Assembly (NCBI RefSeq): GCF_000974785.1
Contig: NZ_BBWV01000002.1
Span: forward strand, 1,116,001 to 1,180,000
Direction of reading: 5' to 3'
Length of the DNA stretch: 64,000 nt
Source of the DNA: Flavihumibacter petaseus NBRC 106054
GTDB taxonomy: Bacteria > Bacteroidota > Bacteroidia > Chitinophagales > Chitinophagaceae
The stretch's first letter is position 1. Each line of letters starts with the position of its first letter. Of the stretch, positions 24,969-33,391 are shown piece by piece. Below the pieces are notes generated by a model that saw only the letters and a program-made list of their open reading frames with translations, had not been told where the DNA came from and did not search any database. The position numbers and the translations under genes were made by a program.

Positions 24969-25352
24969 ATGTTGTCAGCTATTCACCATATCGCCATCAT
25001 TGCCGGAGATTATAACCGGAGCAAAGAATTTTATACCCGTGTACTCGGACTGGAAATTGTCCGGGAGGTGTACCGGGAGGAAAGGCAATCCTACAAACTT
25101 GATCTCTCACTGAATGGCCAGTACATAATCGAGCTCTTTTCCTTTCCGGAAGCGCCGGCCCGGCCTAGCCGCCCTGAAGCACAGGGATTGCGGCACCTTG
25201 CATTCGCTGTCAGTGATATTGATGTTGAAGTATGCAGGCTAGCAGGAAAAGGCGTGAACATGGAAGCGATCAGAACAGATCCTCACACCGGCAAACGGTT
25301 TTGTTTCTTCAGCGATCCGGATGGATTGCCACTTGAATTGTATGAAATTTAA
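24969..25352 (+). CDS. VOC (glyoxalase-like) family protein
   Basis: 127 aa, a single vicinal-oxygen-chelate chain of two beta-alpha-beta-beta-beta units. It starts LSAIHHIAIIAGDYNRSKEF with the first metal-ligand His, has GQYIIELFSF with the Glu, GLRHLAFAVSDIDVEVC with the second His, and FFSDPDGLPLELYEI with the last Glu. The pattern is that of the YaeR/SMU1112c-like VOC proteins; the substrate is unknown. It starts 1 base after the DUF1835 stop and parC starts 15 bases later, so it belongs to the topoisomerase operon. Confidence 0.9.
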   Translation: MLSAIHHIAIIAGDYNRSKEFYTRVLGLEIVREVYREERQSYKLDLSLNGQYIIELFSFPEAPARPSRPEAQGLRHLAFAVSDIDVEVCRLAGKGVNMEAIRTDPHTGKRFCFFSDPDGLPLELYEI

Positions 25353-25367
25353 ATCAGACTTAGGATA

Positions 25368-27878
25368 ATGTCGAAAGGAAAATCGAATGACAATTTACCC
25401 ATAGGAGATGGCGGCGTGACCGGGCAATACAAATCCTGGTTCCTCGACTATGCTTCCTATGTGATTCTGGAAAGGGCGGTACCGGCCATTGAAGATGGCC
25501 TCAAACCAGTGCAGCGACGCATCCTGCATTCCATGAAGGAAATGGATGACGGGCGTTTCAACAAGGTGGCCAATATCATCGGGCAGAGCATGCAATATCA
25601 CCCGCATGGTGACGCAAGTATCGGGGAAGCGCTGGTTAATATGGGGCAGAAAGACCTGCTGATCGAAACCCAGGGAAACTGGGGTGATGTGCGCACGGGA
25701 GATGATGCTGCCGCCCCGCGTTATATTGAAGCCCGCCTAAGCAAGTTTGCCCTGGAAGTTGCTTTCAACAGCAAAACCACGGAATGGCAGCTGAGTTACG
25801 ACGGCCGTAAAAACGAGCCGATCGCTTTGCCCATGAAATTTCCGCTGTTGCTCGCACAGGGGGCAGAGGGTATTGCTGTGGGGCTGAGCACCAAAATCCT
25901 GCCCCATAACTTTTGTGAACTGATCGACGCTTCCATCAAATACCTCAAAGGAAGAAAGTTTGAAATATTTCCTGATTTTCAGACAGGCGGCATGATCGAC
26001 GTTGGTGGCTATAATGAAGGGAAACGTGGTGGGAAAGTGCGGGTGCGGGCCCTAATCGAAGAATTGGACAAGAAGACACTGGTCATCCGCAATGTGCCCT
26101 ATGGGGTGACCACTTCCGGCCTCATTGATTCCATTATCAAGGCAAATGACCAGGGTAAGATCAAAATCAAAAAGGTTACGGACAATACTGCGGCTGAAGT
26201 AGAGATCCAGGTCGACCTGGCGCCGGGCATTTCTCCCGATATTACAACAGACGCGCTTTATGCCTTTACAGATTGTGAGGTCAGCATTTCCCCCAATGCC
26301 TGTGTGATCGTAGACCAGAAACCAAGATTTCTCAGTGTTCATGAGCTGCTTTCGGTTTCTGCCGACAACACCCGCGAGTTGCTGAGACGGGAACTGGAGA
26401 TCAGGCTTGCCGAACTGCAGGAGAAGTGGCACTATACTTCACTGGAAAAGATCTTCTTTGAAGAGAAAATCTATAAGGAGCTCGAAAAGAAGCATGAGAC
26501 CTGGGACAAGGTGATCGAATCAATCGACAAGGCCTTCACCCCCTTCAAAAAGAAGCTGAAACGGGAAATCACCCGTGAAGATATTCTCAAGCTCACGGAG
26601 AAGCCTGTCCGCAGAATCTACCGCCTTGATATCGACGAACTGAACAACCAGATCAAAGGACTCGAGGGGGAGATCAAACAGGTGAAACATGACCTCGAAC
26701 ATCTGACCGAATATGCGATAGCCTATTATGAGAACCTGCTGAAAAAATTCGGCAAGGGCCGGGAAAGAAAAACCGAGATCAGGCCATTTGAGGCAATACA
26801 GGCCAAACAGGTAGCCATCGCGAATACCAAATTGTATGTAAACCGGACGGACGGATTTATCGGTACCGGACTGAAGAAAGACGAACTGGTTTTTGAGTGT
26901 TCCGACCTGGACGATATCATCGTTTTTACCAGGCGGGGACTGATGAAAGTGGTGCGGGTGGGAGAGAAGGTCTATATCGGCAAGGAGATCCTGCATGTGG
27001 CCATTTTCCAGAAGAACGACGAACGCACTACGTACAACATGATCTATGTTGATGGTGCCAGCGGAACCAGCTTTGCTAAACGATTCAATGTGACGGGTAT
27101 TACCCGCGACAAGGAATATGATCTGACCAAGGGAAATGATAAGAGCAAAGTTCACTATTTCACCGCCAATCCCAACGGTGAAGCCGAAGCGGTAACGATC
27201 ATACTCAGCCCGAATTGCCCGGCGCGTATCAAGCAGTTTGACTTCTATTTCGAAGAACTGGAGATCAAGGGAAGGTCAGCGATAGGCAACCAGGTATCCA
27301 AATACCCGGTCAAAACGGTCCGTTTCAAAGAAGCGGGAAAATCAACGCTCAGTGCGATCAAGTTGTGGTTCGATGATCGTTTTGGCAGGTTGAATACCGA
27401 AGAAAAGGGGAGCTACCTGGGAAGCTTCGATGGTACGGAAAAGCTGGTGGTTTTCTATAACGACGGCAACTACGAACTGACCGACCTTGAAATGACCCAG
27501 CGGTTCGATCCGGAAAAGATCCTTTTGCTGGAGAAATTCAACCCGGAAAAGGTGATCACTGCAGTTTATCTCGACAACGACAAACTTCAGTATAATGTGA
27601 AGCGCTTCGTTATCGAGACGTCCACGCTGCAAAACAAATTCCTTTTCATCAAGGAAGGAAACAACAACCGCCTGGAGCTGGTTACTACCGACCCCAAACC
27701 GGTATTACTGTTGCATACAGGCCGCGGGGCACAGGCGCGTACGCAGAAGATCAAACTGGGCGATTTTGTGGAAGTGATGGGCTGGAAGGCCGTTGGTAAT
27801 AAGCTGGCCGACTTCAGCAAGAGCACTGAAATGGAATGGGAGCCAAAAGAAGAAGGCGTGCAGAAGAAACTCTTCTGA
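25368..27878 (+). CDS. parC: DNA topoisomerase IV subunit A
   Basis: 836 aa. The breakage-reunion domain has LDYASYVILERAVPAIEDGL, GLKPVQRRILHSM, YHPHGDASIGEAL, and the catalytic Tyr in DAAAPRYIEARLS. A helical and coiled region is at 360-470, and the C-terminal part (from about 490) is a beta-pinwheel-like domain with FTRRGLMKVVRVG and LLHTGRGAQART. The GyrA-box (QRRGGKG type) is not seen, which supports ParC over GyrA. Function: relaxes and decatenates chromosomes with ParE. A terminator overlaps the 3' end of the convergent neighbour. Confidence 0.92.
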   Translation: MSKGKSNDNLPIGDGGVTGQYKSWFLDYASYVILERAVPAIEDGLKPVQRRILHSMKEMDDGRFNKVANIIGQSMQYHPHGDASIGEALVNMGQKDLLIETQGNWGDVRTGDDAAAPRYIEARLSKFALEVAFNSKTTEWQLSYDGRKNEPIALPMKFPLLLAQGAEGIAVGLSTKILPHNFCELIDASIKYLKGRKFEIFPDFQTGGMIDVGGYNEGKRGGKVRVRALIEELDKKTLVIRNVPYGVTTSGLIDSIIKANDQGKIKIKKVTDNTAAEVEIQVDLAPGISPDITTDALYAFTDCEVSISPNACVIVDQKPRFLSVHELLSVSADNTRELLRRELEIRLAELQEKWHYTSLEKIFFEEKIYKELEKKHETWDKVIESIDKAFTPFKKKLKREITREDILKLTEKPVRRIYRLDIDELNNQIKGLEGEIKQVKHDLEHLTEYAIAYYENLLKKFGKGRERKTEIRPFEAIQAKQVAIANTKLYVNRTDGFIGTGLKKDELVFECSDLDDIIVFTRRGLMKVVRVGEKVYIGKEILHVAIFQKNDERTTYNMIYVDGASGTSFAKRFNVTGITRDKEYDLTKGNDKSKVHYFTANPNGEAEAVTIILSPNCPARIKQFDFYFEELEIKGRSAIGNQVSKYPVKTVRFKEAGKSTLSAIKLWFDDRFGRLNTEEKGSYLGSFDGTEKLVVFYNDGNYELTDLEMTQRFDPEKILLLEKFNPEKVITAVYLDNDKLQYNVKRFVIETSTLQNKFLFIKEGNNNRLELVTTDPKPVLLLHTGRGAQARTQKIKLGDFVEVMGWKAVGNKLADFSKSTEMEWEPKEEGVQKKLF

Positions 27879-27910
27879 CGCCCTGATTCATATTTAATAT
27901 CGATTATCGG

Positions 27911-27945
27911 AAAGCGGGTAACCAGTTATTTGGTCCCGCTTTTTG
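27911..27945. terminator. Bidirectional terminator between parC and the secreted-protein gene
   Basis: Inverted repeat AAAGCGGG / CCCGCTTT (27911-27918, 27935-27942) with an inner ACCA/TGGT pair and T-rich end. The stop codon of the minus-strand gene (27926) lies inside the loop, so the hairpin encodes the last residues of that gene. Confidence 0.7.
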
Positions 27946-28903
27946 GTTTTCTTCTGATCCTTACAGAACCATTCTGAGAATAGTTACTGGTCAGGAATAC
28001 TTCCTGCGGGGTATCTCCATCGTATACCACCATGAGGGCGGTATTGGGTGGTATACGACCGAGGTTCTCGGCAAACATGGAAACATCGTTGAATTCCCTG
28101 GTGGGATCCAGCTTCACATATATCGTGGTGGCTTTTGCAGAGATCATCTGTTTTTCCAGTACCGGGTTGCCGTTCAGGAACACCGAAATGCTGTCGCCGT
28201 CGATATCACCGTTATCGTAAAAGCTGATCCGAATTGAATCCGCAGCAACAGTAAGTTCGTTGGTAATAACACTTTGACGTTGCTTGAACCTGGCAGTCAG
28301 CGAACTGAGGTCCATCTTCGGCGTATTAACAGAAGGGCGGGACAGTCCGGCAGAAGTAACGGCATTTTTGATCACCGGGCCGTCTTTGTCATCTTCCACC
28401 ACAATATCCTCAACAGATGGTTGCCAGAGTTTTTTGGCAAGCCCTTCATTGATCAGGGAATCTTTTTCCATCAGGGAATCCAGTGAGAACAACACGCGCA
28501 GTTCGGGACAGGTATATTTATAAGAGCCGTCAGACATCAATGACCCGCGTACAAAGGAGCCAATCTTGGAAACTCGTAAAGTTCCTTCAAAACTCATGTT
28601 GCAGGTGACGCCATCGATTGAATTGGCCTTGTAAAAAACTACAGGAATATTTGGGATACTTACCTGGCGTGTTTTCGGATCGTAAGTGCCTTTTACGTAA
28701 AAGCTCTGGTATCCATTACGGAAATAATAACCGAAAATGCCCTCTACCTGGTTGCCTTTTTGCTTGATAACCAATTCGGTAAGGTAGTTGTTGAAGGTGC
28801 CATCCAGCACTACATCAGCTTTACCATACCAGCTTCCTCCCATGGTTTGGGCCCCTGCATGAAGGGAAATGATCAACAAGGATATCAGAATTATACGATG
28901 CAT
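27926..28903 (-). CDS. Secreted hypothetical protein
   Basis: 325 aa with a signal peptide (MHRIILISLLIISLHAGAQ). The first ~140 residues are beta-rich (GGSWYGKADVVLDG, IKQKGNQVEGIFGYYFRNGY, GSFVRGSLMSDGSYKYTC), resembling a lipocalin-like or calycin-like fold. A helical linker runs at 140-200, and the C-terminal ~110 residues (RISFYDNGDIDGDSISVFLN, then PTREFNDVSMFAENLG, and a Gly/Asn-rich Ca-binding-like DNGDIDGD) look like a carbohydrate-binding or jelly-roll-type domain seen in Bacteroidota secreted proteins. Function unknown. Last gene of a minus-strand cluster, 48 bases after smpB. Confidence 0.75.
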   Translation of the reverse strand: MHRIILISLLIISLHAGAQTMGGSWYGKADVVLDGTFNNYLTELVIKQKGNQVEGIFGYYFRNGYQSFYVKGTYDPKTRQVSIPNIPVVFYKANSIDGVTCNMSFEGTLRVSKIGSFVRGSLMSDGSYKYTCPELRVLFSLDSLMEKDSLINEGLAKKLWQPSVEDIVVEDDKDGPVIKNAVTSAGLSRPSVNTPKMDLSSLTARFKQRQSVITNELTVAADSIRISFYDNGDIDGDSISVFLNGNPVLEKQMISAKATTIYVKLDPTREFNDVSMFAENLGRIPPNTALMVVYDGDTPQEVFLTSNYSQNGSVRIRRKPKSGTK

Positions 28904-28951
28904 GTTCGAAAATTAAGCAAAATACCTTATGGAATGCAAGGATACAATAAT

Positions 28952-29386
28952 TTATTTCAGATACCGTTTAATGTCGCGCTCCACTTCTCTTTTCTTAATT
29001 GAATCACGCTTGTCGTGTACCTTTTTCCCCTTCCCAAGACCGATTTCCAGTTTTGCAATATTCTTTTCTGTGAAAAAGATCTTTAACGGAATGATGGTGT
29101 ACCCCTTTTCTTTGATCTTGGATTCGAGCTTGCGTAATTCCTTTTTGTGCAATAGCAGTTTCCGTTCCTGGCTGGGTGCATGTTTCTGGGTAGTGCCATA
29201 TGCGTATTCCGAAATATGCAGATTTTTTACGTATAACTCACCTTTTTCAAACAGGCAATAAGCATCATTGAAGCTGACCTTGCCGGTGCGGATGGATTTG
29301 ACTTCCGTACCGACCAGAACCATGCCTGCGATATAGGTCGTTTCAAAATAGTAATCGTGAAAGGCTGATCTGTTCCTCAGTTCCAA
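28952..29386 (-). CDS. smpB: SsrA-binding protein
   Basis: 144 aa from TTG 29386; no ATG lies close enough, and the family N-terminus (LRNRSAFHDYYFETTYIAG) begins here. Family motifs: GMVLVGTEVKSIRTGKVSFN, DAYCLFEKGELYVKN, YKHxx-like HKKELRKLESKIKEKGYTII and IFFTEKNIAKLEIGLGKGKK. The basic tail (KKVHDKRDSIKKREVERDI) inserts in the mRNA channel. It brings tmRNA to stalled ribosomes for rescue. Ten bases after accD; cotranscribed. ssrA (tmRNA) was not seen in this window. Confidence 0.95.
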   Translation of the reverse strand: MELRNRSAFHDYYFETTYIAGMVLVGTEVKSIRTGKVSFNDAYCLFEKGELYVKNLHISEYAYGTTQKHAPSQERKLLLHKKELRKLESKIKEKGYTIIPLKIFFTEKNIAKLEIGLGKGKKVHDKRDSIKKREVERDIKRYLK

Positions 29387-29396
29387 TGAAAAAGGT

Positions 29397-30311
29397 TTAT
29401 TGTTTGAAAAGCAGTAGCAGTGTGCTTAGCCTTTCCTTCAGGTTCTTCCGGTCTACAATGAAATCGAGGAACCCGTGTTCAAGTAAAAATTCGCTGCGTT
29501 GAAATCCTTCAGGAAGATCGCGTTTGATCGTTTCCTTGATCACACGGGGACCGGCAAAACCAATGAGCGCACCCGGTTCGGCAATATTGAGATCACCCAG
29601 CATCCCGAAGGAAGCAGATATCCCGCCAAAGGAGGGATCCGTAAGGAAAGAGATATAGGGTATTTTGGCGTCAGTCAGTTGTGAAAGTTTTCCGGACACT
29701 TTGGCGAGCTGCATCAGTGAGAATGCCGACTCCATCATCCGGGCGCCTCCCGATTTGCAAATGATCATTAACGGTAGCTGGTGTTCAAGACAGTAATCTG
29801 CTGCCCTTGCGATCCTTTCACCCATAACTGAACCAAGCGAACCGCCGATGAATTCAAAATCCATACAGGCAATCACGATACCCTGGCCGTGCATTTTTCC
29901 TCTTGCGATCCGGATACTGTCGGTTATGTCGGTTTTACTCCAGATTTCCTTCAGCCGCTTCTCGTAAGATTTCAGGTCTGTAAAATGCAGGAAATCCTTG
30001 GAACGGATGTTCTCAAACATCACTTCAAATCCATCTTCATCAAACAATATGTCAAAGTATTCCGTGCTTCCGATACGGTGATGATAATTGCATTTGGGAC
30101 ACACAAAAAGGTGTTCCCGCAGTTCATTCATCGTGCATATAAAGTTGCATTCAGGGCATTTGGTCCATAAGCCCTCAGGGGTTTCTTTTTTCTCTGCAGT
30201 GCTGGTAAGGATACCCTTTTTGATACGCTTGAACCAGCTGGTCTTAGTCTCTTCCGTCGGTCCCTCTTCACCTGCCAGGTTTGCATCAAAATCTTCCTCG
30301 TGTTGTGCCAT
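29397..30311 (-). CDS. accD: Acetyl-CoA carboxylase carboxyltransferase subunit beta
   Basis: 304 aa from ATG 30311; a 24-residue upstream extension has no homologue and is rejected. The zinc finger (CPECNFICTMNEL with CPKCNYHHR) is at about 50-90. The crotonase-like core has RIARGKMHGQGIVIACMDFE, FIGGSLGSVMGERI, CKSGGARMMESAFSLMQL, and FLTDPSFGGISASFGML. With AccA it moves the carboxyl from biotin to acetyl-CoA in fatty-acid synthesis. accA is not in this window. It lies between pgi (46 bases) and smpB. Confidence 0.97.
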   Translation of the reverse strand: MAQHEEDFDANLAGEEGPTEETKTSWFKRIKKGILTSTAEKKETPEGLWTKCPECNFICTMNELREHLFVCPKCNYHHRIGSTEYFDILFDEDGFEVMFENIRSKDFLHFTDLKSYEKRLKEIWSKTDITDSIRIARGKMHGQGIVIACMDFEFIGGSLGSVMGERIARAADYCLEHQLPLMIICKSGGARMMESAFSLMQLAKVSGKLSQLTDAKIPYISFLTDPSFGGISASFGMLGDLNIAEPGALIGFAGPRVIKETIKRDLPEGFQRSEFLLEHGFLDFIVDRKNLKERLSTLLLLFKQ

Positions 30312-30357
30312 GAGCCCTTTTGTTTTGGCGGCTAAGATAAGAAACCTGAGGAAAACC

Positions 30358-32010
30358 TTAGGTGCGCATTCTTTTGTAGGCATTGATCAGGCCATTGGTC
30401 GACCCGTCATGCCCGGTAATGGCTTCGTCACCTTTCAGTTCCGGCAGGATCTTGTTGGCCAGTTGTTTGCCCAGTTCAACGCCCCACTGATCAAAACTGA
30501 AAATATTCCATATGACACCCTGAACGAAGATCTTATGTTCATATAAAGCAATCAGCTGCCCGAGGGTGAATGGCGTGATGGATTTTACCAGTATGGAATT
30601 CGTAGGCCTGTTGCCGGTGAAAACCTTGAAAGGGACAAGTTTTTCAACTGCTTCAGCAGCGGTTCCCGCTTTAACGAGTTCCGCCCGGGCTTCGTCTGCA
30701 GACTTGCCATTCATCAGTGCCTCCGTCTGGGCGAAGAAGTTGCTGAGCAGTTTCATATGATGGTCGCCGATAGGGTTGTGGCTGATGGCAGGAGCGATAA
30801 AATCACAGGGAATGACCGGCGTGCCCTGGTGGATCAGTTGATAAAAAGCGTGCTGCCCGTTGGTACCCGGTTCGCCCCAGATAATGGGTCCGCTGCTATA
30901 TTGAAGCGGGTTACCGGCACGATCAACCGATTTACCGTTGCTCTCCATATTGCCCTGCTGGAAATAAGCAGCAAAGCGATGGAGATACTGGTCGTAGGGG
31001 AGAATGGCTTCCGTTTGTGTGCCGAAAAAATTGGTGTACCAGAGACCAGTCAGGGCAAGAAGAACAGGTATATTCTGATTCAGCTCCGAATTCCGGAAAT
31101 GCTGATCCAAATCGAAAGCTCCCTTGAGCAATGCTTCAAAATTGTCGTATCCGATCGTCAGCACGATGCTGAGCCCGATGGCGCTCCAGAGCGAATAACG
31201 GCCGCCAACCCAATCCCAGAATACGAACATGTTTTCCTTGTCGATCCCGAATTTAACCACCTCTTTCTCGTTTGTGGAAAGGGCTACAAAATGGCCGGCA
31301 ACGAATTTTTCATTCCCCGCAGCTTTGAGGAACCAATCCCTGGCAGTATGGGCATTGGTCATGGTTTCCTGCGTCGTAAAGGTTTTGGATGCGATGAGAA
31401 ACAGTGTTTCTTCCGGGTTTACTTTTTTCAGGGTCTCAGCGATATGGGTGCCATCTACATTCGACACAAAATAAGGCTGGATGTTGGGTTGCCAGTAAGG
31501 TTTAAGGGCCTCCGTCACCATCAATGGTCCAAGGTCGCTGCCGCCGATACCGATGTTAACGATATAGCGGATCGGTTTGCCTGTATAACCTTTCCATTCA
31601 CCGCTGTGAATGCGGGAAGCAAATTGTTTCATTTGATCCTGCACCGCCCTGACGCCAGGCATTACATCGGTACCCTCTGCCATTACCGGTGCGCCGGAAA
31701 AGTTGCGCAACGCAGTATGTAGTACGGCACGGCCTTCTGTCTGGTTAATGGGATCGCCCTTGAACATTGCCTGGATAGCTTCAGGAAGGTTTACTTCCCG
31801 GGCGAGGTCCAGTAATAAATTCCAGGTTTCAGCAGTGACGATATTCTTCGACATATCCACCAGCAGGTCGCCATGCTGCCGGGAGAACTCGCTGAAGCGT
31901 TCAGGATTGGCCGTAAACAGCTCGCTTATCGATAATGTATGTGCCGTCTGGTAGTGTTGTTGCAGGGCGCGCCATGCGGCCGTAGACGTGGGATTGATCG
32001 TTGGTAACAT
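30358..32010 (-). CDS. pgi: Glucose-6-phosphate isomerase
   Basis: 550 aa, the usual length. It interconverts glucose-6-phosphate and fructose-6-phosphate in glycolysis. Motifs: [77 protein letters not shown] with the catalytic Glu, [13 protein letters not shown] with the catalytic His, and [13 protein letters not shown] with the Lys. Starts 33 bases after ltaE with a possible TATTTTTA box in between. Confidence 0.98.
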   Translation of the reverse strand: MLPTINPTSTAAWRALQQHYQTAHTLSISELFTANPERFSEFSRQHGDLLVDMSKNIVTAETWNLLLDLAREVNLPEAIQAMFKGDPINQTEGRAVLHTALRNFSGAPVMAEGTDVMPGVRAVQDQMKQFASRIHSGEWKGYTGKPIRYIVNIGIGGSDLGPLMVTEALKPYWQPNIQPYFVSNVDGTHIAETLKKVNPEETLFLIASKTFTTQETMTNAHTARDWFLKAAGNEKFVAGHFVALSTNEKEVVKFGIDKENMFVFWDWVGGRYSLWSAIGLSIVLTIGYDNFEALLKGAFDLDQHFRNSELNQNIPVLLALTGLWYTNFFGTQTEAILPYDQYLHRFAAYFQQGNMESNGKSVDRAGNPLQYSSGPIIWGEPGTNGQHAFYQLIHQGTPVIPCDFIAPAISHNPIGDHHMKLLSNFFAQTEALMNGKSADEARAELVKAGTAAEAVEKLVPFKVFTGNRPTNSILVKSITPFTLGQLIALYEHKIFVQGVIWNIFSFDQWGVELGKQLANKILPELKGDEAITGHDGSTNGLINAYKRMRT

Positions 32011-32031
32011 AGTATTGATTGCTTGCTGCTA

Positions 32032-32039
32032 TAAAAATA
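32032..32039 (-). promoter_or_regulatory. -7-like box TATTTTTA before pgi
   Basis: On the minus strand, one mismatch to TAnnTTTG (last base A). It ends 21 bases before the pgi start, between ltaE and pgi. Confidence 0.35.
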
Positions 32040-32043
32040 GGCA

Positions 32044-33060
32044 TTACAGGGCAGCAATGCATGCTATCGTTTTGTCGACCATATTGTCAGTTACATCAAG
32101 ATGTGTAACCATCCTGACTTGCGTCGCAGAAATAGCCGTGCAAAAAATTTCTGAAGCCTTCATCTTTTCCACGAAATCAACGGGCGTGTAAGGAGGGAGT
32201 ACTTCAAAGATGACGATGTTGGTTTCTACCGGAAGCATCCTGCCGGTAAATGGCTTCCGGCTCAGTGCTGCACCGATCGCCTTCGCATGTGCATGGTCGG
32301 TAGCGAGCCGTTCGATGTTGTGTTCCAGGGCATAGATCCCCGCTGCAGCCATATACCCCGCCTGACGCATGCCGCCTCCGAATACCTTCCTGATCCTCCG
32401 GGCCTGCCGGATGTAGTCGCTGTCCCCGATCAGCAGGCTGCCCATGGGACATCCGAGGCCTTTGTTGAGGCAGATGGAAATACTATGAAACAACCTTCCG
32501 TATTGTCGCGCTTCCTGACCAGTCGCCACCAGGGCATTGAACAGCCTGGCCCCGTCAAGATGAAGCCGGAGCTGGTTCTCCTCACATACTTTCCGGATGG
32601 CCATCATTTCGTCCCAGTCATAACAGCTTCCTCCGCCACGGTTACTGGTATTCTCCAGGCAAACCAGGGAAGTCCGGGCTTTGTGCACATCGTCAGGATT
32701 GATGGCGGCGGCCACCTGGTGGGCCGTGATCCTGCCCCTGTCGCCGGTAAGCGCCCTGACCTGGGAGCCGCTGTTAAAAGCAATGCCTCCGCCCTCATAA
32801 ATGTAAACATGGGCCTGCTGCTCACAAATGACTTCGTCTCCAGGTCTGGTATGCACTTTGATGCCGATCTGGTTGCTCATGGTACCGGAAGGGGAATAAA
32901 TCGCTGCTTCGCGGCCAAACAGCGCGGCAGCCATTTCTTCCAGGAGGTTAACGGAGGGATCTTCCCTGAAAACATCATCCCCCACCGGGGCGTGCCACAT
33001 GGCATCTTTCATGGCCGGAGTTGGCCGGGTAAAAGTATCGGAACGGAGTTCTACGCGCAT
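32044..33060 (-). CDS. ltaE: Low-specificity L-threonine aldolase
   Basis: 338 aa, PLP fold type I. It cleaves L-threonine or allo-threonine to glycine and acetaldehyde. Motifs: LRSDTFTRPTPAM at the start, DDVFREDPSVNLLEE, YSPSGTMSNQIGI, EQQAHVYIYEGGG, LHLDGARLFNALVA, and SICLNKGLGCPMGS with the PLP-binding Lys; FGGGMRQAGYMAAAG follows. ATG 33060 follows the promoter box after only 4 bases. Confidence 0.95.
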   Translation of the reverse strand: MRVELRSDTFTRPTPAMKDAMWHAPVGDDVFREDPSVNLLEEMAAALFGREAAIYSPSGTMSNQIGIKVHTRPGDEVICEQQAHVYIYEGGGIAFNSGSQVRALTGDRGRITAHQVAAAINPDDVHKARTSLVCLENTSNRGGGSCYDWDEMMAIRKVCEENQLRLHLDGARLFNALVATGQEARQYGRLFHSISICLNKGLGCPMGSLLIGDSDYIRQARRIRKVFGGGMRQAGYMAAAGIYALEHNIERLATDHAHAKAIGAALSRKPFTGRMLPVETNIVIFEVLPPYTPVDFVEKMKASEIFCTAISATQVRMVTHLDVTDNMVDKTIACIAAL

Positions 33061-33064
33061 ATTT

Positions 33065-33072
33065 CAAATATA
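33065..33072 (-). promoter_or_regulatory. -7 promoter box TATATTTG for ltaE
   Basis: Exact TAnnTTTG match on the minus strand; AAAT then ATG follow at once (4 bases), so the transcript should begin at or inside the start codon. The same arrangement TTTGAAATATG is found before the permease at 42495. Confidence 0.7.
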
Positions 33073-33360
33073 GGGGGAGAATATGACACCAGCCGTAGAG
33101 GTATTTTATACGGTTTTAAAAACACTATAAATACCCATGACTTCACAAGATCATTCCGGCTGAAGATCCTACACAGTTATCAGCACTATATATTGATAAT
33201 TAGTATTATGCTGCTTTAATTGATTTATATTTATGCTATTATCTGGTTAATCTATTTATTATCAATTATGTAGGGTACATAACACTTTGCTGTGCATAAT
33301 TCGTGTGGAACTAAAATCCTGTAATTCAGATAGCGGCTTATCTTTTATAAGTCAAACGGC

Positions 33361-33368
33361 TATATTTG
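33361..33368 (+). promoter_or_regulatory. -7 promoter box TATATTTG for smc
   Basis: Exact TAnnTTTG match ending 23 bases before GTG 33392. Its position excludes the longer upstream frame as the smc start. Confidence 0.75.
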
Positions 33369-33391
33369 CTTCCCTCCAAAAACTGGACATA

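Larger units (their letters stand above)
33061..33391. other. AT-rich intergenic region between ltaE and smc
   Basis: 331 bases, divergent promoters at both ends (33065-33072 minus, 33361-33368 plus). The middle is AT-rich with short Leu/Ile-like codons in both strands but no acceptable coding frame. TTATCAGCA near 33178 is only a distant match to a DnaA box. Nothing else recognised. Confidence 0.5.

Noticed and set aside
30757-31722. Long open frame antisense to pgi (also similar frames antisense to smc at 35069-36529 and to parE at 22277-23218)
   Set aside because: They are shadows of strongly conserved genes, with reversed codon bias and no promoter or family match.
33061-33391. AT-rich intergenic region as a replication origin
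   Set aside because: No DnaA-box cluster; only one distant match to TTATCCACA, and no dnaA or dnaN nearby.
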